NCBI GenBank assembly: GCA_018883705.1
Contig: JAHLFQ010000121.1
Span: 1 to 10,771 of the forward strand
DNA from: Candidatus Cellulosilyticum pullistercoris
GTDB lineage: Bacteria; Bacillota; Clostridia; Lachnospirales; Cellulosilyticaceae
DNA: 10,771 nt
Direction of reading: 5' to 3'
Positions 5,240 to 10,771 of this stretch are shown here, one piece after another. The notes under the pieces are model-generated. The model was not told where the DNA came from and did not search any database. It worked only from the letters and a program-made list of their open reading frames with translations. How positions within the stretch are numbered: the first letter of the stretch is position 1; every line of letters begins with the position of its first letter. The position numbers were made by a program, and so were the translations under genes.

Positions 5240-6100
5240 ATGATTCAGACTGAACATCAGAAAAACGTTGAACTGCTGCTAAATAAAATTAAAGAAGCAG
5301 ATGCCATTCTTGTGGGGGCAGCAGCAGGAATGTCTGTTGCTTGTGGTTATAATTTCTTTTATAGTAACGATGCTTACTTTGAAAAATACTTTGGTGACTT
5401 TCATAAAAAGTATGGATTTATTGGGGCTTTTAACGGTTTTTATCATCGTTACCCGTCTAGTGAAGCACGCTGGGCCTTTTTAGCTCGCTTAGGTTATCTG
5501 GAATATGAATGTGAAACTGGAAAACCATATTATGATTTAATGAGCTTATTAGAAGGTAAGAACTACCATGTCATGACAACGAATCAAGATTTTCAATTTA
5601 ATGGTGTTGTCCCAGAAGAAAAGTTAAGCGCGATTCAGGGAGATTCTCAATATTACCAATGTAGCCGTCCATGCCATGACGAAATTTATTACAATAAAGA
5701 CATGGTTTATAAAATGAATGCTGCAATTGATGAAAACTTAGAAATTCCTACAGAATTGATTCCTCGTTGTCCAAAATGTGGCGCAGAAATGGAGCCTTGG
5801 GTAAGAGGCTATACTTTTCTTGAAGGGGCTAAGTATCGAGACGAATATAGAAAGATTAATGAATTTATTGAGAAGTATCGAGACAAGAAAATCTTATTCC
5901 TTGAGTTAGGAGTAGGTCGAATGACGCCGATGTTTATTCAGGAACCATTCTGGAATCTGACCTACAATCTACCACAGGCCTATTACATTACAATCAATCC
6001 AAAAGATGCGTTGTTACCAGTCCAACTAACGAATAAAGGTGCTGCAATAAAAGAAGATATTGCTGTGGTACTTAGAGATGCAGTAGCCAGTTTAAACTAA
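5240..6100 (+). CDS. Sir2-family (SirTM-like) NAD-dependent enzyme, first paralog
   Basis: 286 residues from the ATG at 5240; the in-frame ATG at 5231 nearly abuts the AAAGGAGA site (5223-5230), so the second ATG is better spaced. Sirtuin features in order: NAD-binding GAAAGMS (26-32), the N-x-D motif TTNQD (113-117, with N115 and D117), and a zinc ribbon C141-x3-C145 with C177-P-K-C180. The usual 'HG' catalytic histidine is replaced by Gln (AIQG, Q133). From memory, SirTM sirtuins, which ADP-ribosylate proteins rather than deacetylate them, have this His-to-Gln change, but they are usually reported beside macrodomain, GcvH-like and lipoate ligase genes, none of which is in this window. The target is unknown. 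Released nicotinamide could be recycled by the three downstream enzymes. First gene of the operon. Confidence 0.85.
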   Translation: MIQTEHQKNVELLLNKIKEADAILVGAAAGMSVACGYNFFYSNDAYFEKYFGDFHKKYGFIGAFNGFYHRYPSSEARWAFLARLGYLEYECETGKPYYDLMSLLEGKNYHVMTTNQDFQFNGVVPEEKLSAIQGDSQYYQCSRPCHDEIYYNKDMVYKMNAAIDENLEIPTELIPRCPKCGAEMEPWVRGYTFLEGAKYRDEYRKINEFIEKYRDKKILFLELGVGRMTPMFIQEPFWNLTYNLPQAYYITINPKDALLPVQLTNKGAAIKEDIAVVLRDAVASLN

Positions 6101-6117
6101 GAAAGGATGATTCAATA

Positions 6118-6966
6118 ATGGAAAGTCTATATCAGAAAGTTAAAGAAAAGATTCAAGAGGCAGATGCTATATTAATTGGAGCAAGCAACGGTTTATCCAT
6201 ATCAGAGGGATATAACATTTTTGCAGATAACGAATGGTTTAAAGAAAACTTTGGTGACTTTAGAGAAAAGTATGGGATTCGTAGTGTTTTACAAGGCGCT
6301 TTTTACTATTTTCCAAAAGAAGAAGAAAAATGGAGATTTTTTAGTCGCCTCATTAGTAAAAAGTCTTATCTGGAACAACCAAGCCAAATGATGAAAAATC
6401 TTTATGAGATTGTAGAGAAGAAAGATTATTTTGTGCTTACCTCTAATACAGAAGATCATTTTGTACCTGTAGGGTTTATGCAAGACCAAGTTTTTGAAAT
6501 GGAAGGGAAAATGACTCAATTTCGATGTGCAAACAGATGCTGTGAAGATATTTACGATAATCGTGAGGCGATTCTTAGCATGGCAGAAGTAGAGCAAAAA
6601 GGCTCTATTCCTTCTCATCTATTGCCACGTTGTCCAAAATGCGAAGGACCAATGACAACCAACACTGCTGATAGTAATGACTTTTTCCACACCAATGATT
6701 TTAAAAATAAAATGCACGCTTATTCAAGATTTATTCAAAAATATCATGGCAAGAAACTCGTGATTTTAGAATTAGGTATAGGATGGCGCAATCAGATGAT
6801 TAAGGAGCCGCTTATGCGATTGACTGCATCTGAACCTCAGGCCACTTATATTACCTTTAATAAAGGAGAAATTTACATTCCACAAGAAATCTCTCAAAAA
6901 TCTATCGGTATTGACGGAGATATTGCATCTGCATTGGAAGGGATTTTAAAAGCGGAGGTGAAATAA
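6118..6966 (+). CDS. Sir2-family divergent enzyme, second paralog
   Basis: 282 residues, starting 17 bp after the first paralog with GAAAGGATG as its binding site. The two are clearly related along their whole length (shared EADAIL(V/I)GA, GYN, FGDF-x-x-KYG, R-x-x-CPKC, K(I/L)-x-(F/I)LELG(V/I)G), so this looks like an old tandem duplication. It has diverged more at the active site: GASNGLS (21-27) in the NAD loop, TSNTED (108-113) in place of TTNQD, and EMEG (127-130), putting Glu129 where most sirtuins have His and its partner has Gln. The zinc ribbon is kept (C137-x3-C141, an extra C142, C172-P-K-C175). It may be an enzyme with altered chemistry, a non-catalytic NAD-metabolite binder, or a partner subunit of the first paralog; the sequence does not decide. 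Confidence 0.82.
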   Translation: MESLYQKVKEKIQEADAILIGASNGLSISEGYNIFADNEWFKENFGDFREKYGIRSVLQGAFYYFPKEEEKWRFFSRLISKKSYLEQPSQMMKNLYEIVEKKDYFVLTSNTEDHFVPVGFMQDQVFEMEGKMTQFRCANRCCEDIYDNREAILSMAEVEQKGSIPSHLLPRCPKCEGPMTTNTADSNDFFHTNDFKNKMHAYSRFIQKYHGKKLVILELGIGWRNQMIKEPLMRLTASEPQATYITFNKGEIYIPQEISQKSIGIDGDIASALEGILKAEVK

Positions 6967-8088
6967 TTGGAAGAGATTTATCAAGAGAAGCTACCTGAAT
7001 GGGAAAAAATCAAAGATACCTATTATAAATGGTATCAGTTTATGGAAAGGGAAGTTTCCTTTTCCTTAAAAGACAGCCAAAAACATACGAAAGAACATTG
7101 TGCCCGCGTGCTACTTTATGCACTGGTAATTGCCAATCGTATGGGGCTTTCTGAAAGTGATATAGAAGTTTTAGGAGCTGCAGCAGTTTTTCATGATTCT
7201 CGTAGACAAAATGACTGGATGGATAGAGGGCATGGACAAAGAGGGGCAGAGTATTATCAGCAATATTGCTTGGCTCATGGCCTATCTTTTGACGAGAGAG
7301 CTTATTTAGTGATGGCATTTCATGATATAGCAGATAACATAAGTACAAAGAAAATCTCAGAAAAAGCCTTAGATAGTACTATTTTACTCTATGACATTTT
7401 TAAAGATGCAGATGCCTTAGACCGTTTTCGTCTTGCAGCAAATGGGCTAGAAGAAACAATGCTCCGAACAAAGGAAGCTAGAGGGTTGAAAGATTTTGCC
7501 AAGTGGCTTGTGACTAAGATGATGGGATTTCCAAAGGTTCTAATGCCAAATCGTTATTTGATTGTTGTGGATATGCAAAATGATTTTATTACTGGTTCTA
7601 TGGGAACACCACAAGCACAGGCTATTGTGGAACCGGTGTTAAAAAAGATGCGTGAGTATCAAGGCAATATTGTTTTGACTTTGGATACCCATTCGAAAGA
7701 CTATCTGTCTACTCAGGAAGGGAAAATGATTCCAGTTCCACACTGTATTACAGATTCATGGGGGTGGCAGCCCATTAAGGAAATATTACAAATTCAATCG
7801 GAACGAAATGGAGCCATCTACTTAAAGCCCACTTTTGGTTCTATTAGATTGGCACAAGATTTAGCCAAAACCCATTGCCAAACGCCTATTGAGGAAATTG
7901 AACTGATTGGTCTTTGTACGGATGCATGTGTGGTTTCCAATGCGCTGCTTCTAAAAGCCTATTTACCAGAAGTACCGATTTATGTAGATGCGACCTGTTG
8001 TGCAGGCATAACAAATGAGAAACATGAGGCGGCATTACAGACCATGGAAAGTTGCTTAATTCACGTTAAGAGAGGAGGAGTTATATGA
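6967..8088 (+). CDS. HD-domain hydrolase fused to nicotinamidase (PncA-like)
   Basis: 373 residues from a TTG start, fixed by GGAGGTGA (6954-6961); it begins directly after the previous stop. Residues about 30-165 form an HD phosphohydrolase domain with H44, H76-D77, H89, H119-D120 and the KDADALDRFR segment (146-155), so the metal site looks intact; its substrate is unknown, perhaps a phosphorylated or nucleotide compound. Residues about 195-373 form an isochorismatase-fold nicotinamidase: catalytic D202 (VVDMQNDF), K287 (YLKPTFGS) and C321 (GLCTDACV), with metal ligands D240, H242 and H259. This half converts nicotinamide to nicotinate and ammonia, removing the sirtuin by-product and supplying PncB. 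Nicotinamidase is usually a stand-alone protein of about 180-210 residues, so the fusion is notable. Its last 4 bp overlap pncB. Confidence 0.9.
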   Translation: MEEIYQEKLPEWEKIKDTYYKWYQFMEREVSFSLKDSQKHTKEHCARVLLYALVIANRMGLSESDIEVLGAAAVFHDSRRQNDWMDRGHGQRGAEYYQQYCLAHGLSFDERAYLVMAFHDIADNISTKKISEKALDSTILLYDIFKDADALDRFRLAANGLEETMLRTKEARGLKDFAKWLVTKMMGFPKVLMPNRYLIVVDMQNDFITGSMGTPQAQAIVEPVLKKMREYQGNIVLTLDTHSKDYLSTQEGKMIPVPHCITDSWGWQPIKEILQIQSERNGAIYLKPTFGSIRLAQDLAKTHCQTPIEEIELIGLCTDACVVSNALLLKAYLPEVPIYVDATCCAGITNEKHEAALQTMESCLIHVKRGGVI

Positions 8089-9560
8089 TGCAGTTTGAAA
8101 AACGTAATATCAGCATGCTCATGGATTTATATGAAATGACTATGGCTAATGGTTATTTTTCAGATGGTGATGCATCTAATAAGGTTACCTTTGATGTGTT
8201 TTATCGAAAAAATCCAGACGGTGGTGGGTTTTCCATCTTTACAGGATTAGAGCAGATTATTGAGTATATTGAGGGCCTTCATTTCGATGAGGAAGATATT
8301 AAGTATTTTCGTTCTCTCGGGCTGTTCCAAGAAGAATTTTTAGACTATCTAAAAACATATCGTTTCCGTGGTGATATGGATGCATTTCCAGAAGGAACCA
8401 TTATGTATCCAGATGAACCGATTTTGACAGTAACGGCATCTTTACTAGATGCTCAGATTATAGAAACAGTCCTTCTTACACAAATTAATCATCAATCTCT
8501 AATTGCCACAAAAGCAGCTCGTATCGTAAGAGCTGCTGCTGGACGAAGGATTTCTGATTATGGTGCAAGACGTGCCCATAATATTGATGCAGCTGTTTAT
8601 GGTGCAAGGGCTGCTTATATTGGTGGCGCAGATAGTACAGCTACTATTATGGCAGGAAAAGAGTTTGGGATGCCACTAAGTGGTACCATGGCACATAGTT
8701 GGGTGATGTATTATGATGACGAATATACCGCATTTTGCAAATATGCTAAAAACTATCCAGATGCAGCCGTCTTATTAGTGGATACATATGATGTGCTAAA
8801 TTCCGGAGTGCCCAATGCCATTCGTACTGCAAAAGAAATACTTCATCCCATGGGAAAACGTTTAAAGGGTGTAAGATTGGATTCTGGTGACCTTGCTTAT
8901 CTATCCAAAAAGGTACGCATGATGTTAGATGAAGCTGGTTTAACAGATTGCCAAATAATGGCCTCTAATAGCCTGGATGAATATACGATCCGTTCCATTT
9001 TGGAACAAGGTGGTTGCATTGATGCCTTTGGAGTTGGAGAACGATTGATTACGGCTAAAAGTGATTCTACTTTTGGCGCTGTCTATAAAATAGCAGGAGT
9101 GGAAAAAGATAGCGTATGTGTGCCACGCATCAAAGTGTCAGAAACCGTAGAGAAAATTACAAATCCAGGAAGAAAAAAAGTTTACCGTATCTATAATGAA
9201 GAAGGAAATGCCATTGCCGACTTAATTACATTGGCATCAGAAACACCTGATTTAAGTAAGCCATATCGATATGTTGATCCAAAAGAGCCTTGGAAAAATC
9301 GATATTTTACAAATTGTACGGCGAAAGAATTACAACAACCTGTTATACGAGACGGAAAATTTGTCGGGGAACGCCAAAGCTTAGAGTCTATCAGACAATA
9401 TGTTAGAAAACAGCTGGAGACAGAAATCTGGCAGGAGGAGCAACGATTTGAAAATCCTCATAGGCATTATCTTGATATGAGTCCAGCCTATTATGAGCTA
9501 AAAATGAGTCTGCTTTTTGAGACGGGGAAAAAGAGAGGAGGGCATGATGATGCTTTGTAA
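8085..9560 (+). CDS. pncB: Nicotinate phosphoribosyltransferase
   Basis: 491 residues, the usual size for the Firmicute type. It joins nicotinate and PRPP, with ATP hydrolysis, to give nicotinate mononucleotide. Motifs include the start LMDLYEMTMANGYF (12-25), GARRAHNIDAA (160-170), GTMAHSWV (200-207, with H204 the likely phosphorylated His), VDTYDVLNSGVPNA (232-245), RLDSGDL (264-270) and DAFGVGERL (313-321). The ATG overlaps the TGA of the nicotinamidase gene (ATGA), with GAGGAGG at 8072-8078, so translation is probably coupled; a second ATG at 8088 is a possible alternative. It takes nicotinate from the gene before it; its product needs NadD, not present here, before NadE. Confidence 0.96.
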   Translation: MMQFEKRNISMLMDLYEMTMANGYFSDGDASNKVTFDVFYRKNPDGGGFSIFTGLEQIIEYIEGLHFDEEDIKYFRSLGLFQEEFLDYLKTYRFRGDMDAFPEGTIMYPDEPILTVTASLLDAQIIETVLLTQINHQSLIATKAARIVRAAAGRRISDYGARRAHNIDAAVYGARAAYIGGADSTATIMAGKEFGMPLSGTMAHSWVMYYDDEYTAFCKYAKNYPDAAVLLVDTYDVLNSGVPNAIRTAKEILHPMGKRLKGVRLDSGDLAYLSKKVRMMLDEAGLTDCQIMASNSLDEYTIRSILEQGGCIDAFGVGERLITAKSDSTFGAVYKIAGVEKDSVCVPRIKVSETVEKITNPGRKKVYRIYNEEGNAIADLITLASETPDLSKPYRYVDPKEPWKNRYFTNCTAKELQQPVIRDGKFVGERQSLESIRQYVRKQLETEIWQEEQRFENPHRHYLDMSPAYYELKMSLLFETGKKRGGHDDAL

Positions 9561-10311
9561 TCCAGAACAAACAAAGAAAGAAATGATAGATTGGGTACGT
9601 GACTATTTTGAAGCAAATGGAAAAGATTGCTATGCTGTGATTGGGCTTTCTGGAGGGAAAGATTCCAGCGTTGCGGCTGCTATTTGTGCTCAAGCACTAG
9701 GGCCTGACCGAGTAGTGGGGGTATTGATGCCCAATGGCATACAGCCAGATATTGCTGATGCAGAGAAACTTGTTGATATCTTAAAGATTCAATCCATCAA
9801 AATTGATATTTCTGAGGTGGTAAACGCTTCAGAAAAAGTGATCACTTCTTCTAAAGAATATGCTACAGTTTGTAGGAATAATCAACTTTCTAATGATGCC
9901 AAAATTAATCTTCCAGCGCGTGTTCGTATGACGACTCTTTATGCGGTCGCTCAAAGTCTCTCAAAGGGTGGCCGTGTTGTTAATACCTGTAATCGTTCTG
10001 AAGATTATGTGGGGTATTCTACAAAATATGGTGATATGGCAGGTGATTTTAGTTTATTTGCTAATTTACTTGTACAAGAAGTTCGCCAACTTGGCATAGC
10101 TCTTGGACTACCTAAAGAGTTGGTATACAAAACACCTGCCGATGGCTTAAGCGGTTGTACGGATGAAGAAAAATTGGGATTTTCTTATGAAATGCTAGAT
10201 GAGTATCTTGTATCTGGGCATTGTGAGGACGCAGCGATAGAGGAAAAAATTAAATATCTGCATCAAATAAACCTTCACAAGCTTCAGCCAATGCCAGCGT
10301 TTCCTAATTAG
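9550..10311 (+). CDS. nadE: Ammonia-dependent NAD synthetase
   Basis: 253 residues if started at ATG 9550, which is 8 nt from AGGAGG (9536-9541); ATGs at 9544 and 9547 in the same triple are alternatives, and a TTG at 9517 is unlikely. It amidates nicotinate adenine dinucleotide to NAD using ATP and ammonia. The ATP pyrophosphatase loop SGGKDSS is at 34-40, followed by NLPARVRM, the TCNRSEDYVGYSTKYGD segment, and KTPADGLSGCTDEEKLG near the C-terminus, all typical of NadE. There is no glutaminase (nitrilase) domain, so it depends on free ammonia, which the nicotinamidase two genes upstream could partly supply. It overlaps the end of pncB and is the last operon gene; I see no terminator after it. 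Confidence 0.95.
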   Translation: MLCNPEQTKKEMIDWVRDYFEANGKDCYAVIGLSGGKDSSVAAAICAQALGPDRVVGVLMPNGIQPDIADAEKLVDILKIQSIKIDISEVVNASEKVITSSKEYATVCRNNQLSNDAKINLPARVRMTTLYAVAQSLSKGGRVVNTCNRSEDYVGYSTKYGDMAGDFSLFANLLVQEVRQLGIALGLPKELVYKTPADGLSGCTDEEKLGFSYEMLDEYLVSGHCEDAAIEEKIKYLHQINLHKLQPMPAFPN

Positions 10312-10321
10312 TAGTCATGTG

Positions 10322-10771
10322 TTAATGATGCTGAATCAGTTTTTGAGAATAGGACTGAAAGCAGTCCATTAAATATTCATTCATTTTTCCATTAAGCTGC
10401 TGACTAATATGATAATCAGGATTTATAAAATCCTTTGAACATTCTCCGCAGATATCTCCACCAATCATTTGATGTTTTAAAGCGACTTTCTCAAAAAACA
10501 TTTGAATTTGTTGTTGATTCATAGACCCCTGATCCCAATTCGTATGAACAAATTCTTGTGAAAAGACATCCTTATCAATAGAAATATATAAAGGAAATTG
10601 AATGGCTGAGTTTAATTGTTCTAACCAGCCTCTTTTTTTGACCTCTTCATCTGTAAAAAAGAATATTTCTTTTCCAAAATCACCATAATTTTTGGGAACA
10701 TATTGTTTTGAAATACCTATGATAAAAAGTTGTTTTAAATAAGGATTTTCTCTGAGTACAAAATCTACCCA
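10322..10771 (-). CDS. Arginase-family (ureohydrolase) protein, C-terminal part
   Basis: The minus-strand frame is open from the right edge to a TAA at 10322-10324, giving 149 residues; the N-terminus lies outside the window. An internal ATG at 10522 would give only 66 residues, but the continuous homology upstream shows it is not the start. Arginase-fold metal motifs are visible: PLYISIDKDVF (60-70 of the fragment, D66 and D68), matching the 'S-x-D-x-D' motif, then TNWDQGS (77-83) and GGDICGE (104-110), where arginases and agmatinases have a second acidic cluster. These enzymes hydrolyse guanidino compounds such as arginine, agmatine or formiminoglutamate; the substrate is not clear from this half. 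It is convergent with nadE, only 10 bp apart and without a visible terminator between. Confidence 0.82.
   Translation of the reverse strand, partial: WVDFVLRENPYLKQLFIIGISKQYVPKNYGDFGKEIFFFTDEEVKKRGWLEQLNSAIQFPLYISIDKDVFSQEFVHTNWDQGSMNQQQIQMFFEKVALKHQMIGGDICGECSKDFINPDYHISQQLNGKMNEYLMDCFQSYSQKLIQHH

Noticed and set aside
6289..6618. Minus-strand ORF of 109 codons inside the second Sir2 gene
   Set aside because: It lies wholly within a gene with clear homology on the other strand, has no ribosome binding site and a low-complexity Lys/Phe-rich translation.
5240..6966. Annotating the two Sir2 genes as ordinary protein deacetylases (cobB)
   Set aside because: Both lack the catalytic histidine and diverge in the NAD loop and N-x-D motif, so deacetylase function and the symbol are not supported.
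9403..9693. Minus-strand ORF across the pncB-nadE junction
   Set aside because: It is antisense to two well-recognised genes and its translation resembles no domain.
10322..10522. A stand-alone 66-residue minus-strand gene
   Set aside because: The frame is open without a stop to the window edge and the upstream codons carry the arginase SIDKD motif, so this is only the end of a larger gene.

Overview
The window is low-GC DNA with strong AGGAGG-type ribosome binding sites, many stem-plus-T-run terminators, occasional TTG and GTG starts, and a probable DUF3881 gene. This suggests a Clostridia-class Firmicute, probably related to Lachnospiraceae. That placement is inferred from gene style, not from a marker gene. 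There is no transposase, integrase, rRNA or CRISPR array.

Left part (1-4401): the 3' end of a betaine/osmoprotectant ABC transporter binding-protein gene with a strong terminator, then about 400 bp of non-coding DNA. That DNA holds three 14-bp dyads spaced exactly 17 bp apart. Next come two adjacent genes for membrane-anchored coiled-coil proteins, the second carrying a NodB polysaccharide deacetylase domain. They are followed by a small zinc-ribbon protein with a GTG start, a glycerophosphodiester phosphodiesterase, a roughly 300 bp gap with perhaps a decayed gene, and an acidic DUF3881-like protein. Most of these units have their own terminator.

Middle (4448-4643): a tRNA-Arg(CCU) gene with its own promoter, a perfect 9-bp inverted repeat in the leader, and a terminator that should work in both directions, also ending the regulator gene that faces it.

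Right part (4682-10311): the most interesting section. A minus-strand Rrf2-family regulator is divergent from a tightly packed five-gene operon: two tandem Sir2-like proteins, an HD-domain/nicotinamidase fusion, nicotinate phosphoribosyltransferase (pncB) and NAD synthetase (nadE). The spacer between regulator and operon has two similar 22-bp near-palindromes, one of which covers two mutually overlapping divergent promoters. Sirtuin-type enzymes split NAD and release nicotinamide. Nicotinamidase, PncB and NadE (with NadD, not in this window) rebuild NAD, so the operon looks like an NAD consumption-and-recycling cassette under one repressor. Both Sir2 proteins lack the usual catalytic histidine (Gln in one, Glu in the other), so they are unlikely to be ordinary deacetylases and may be SirTM-like ADP-ribosyltransferases or something new.

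The right edge (10322-10771) holds the C-terminal part of a convergent arginase-family gene that runs off the window.
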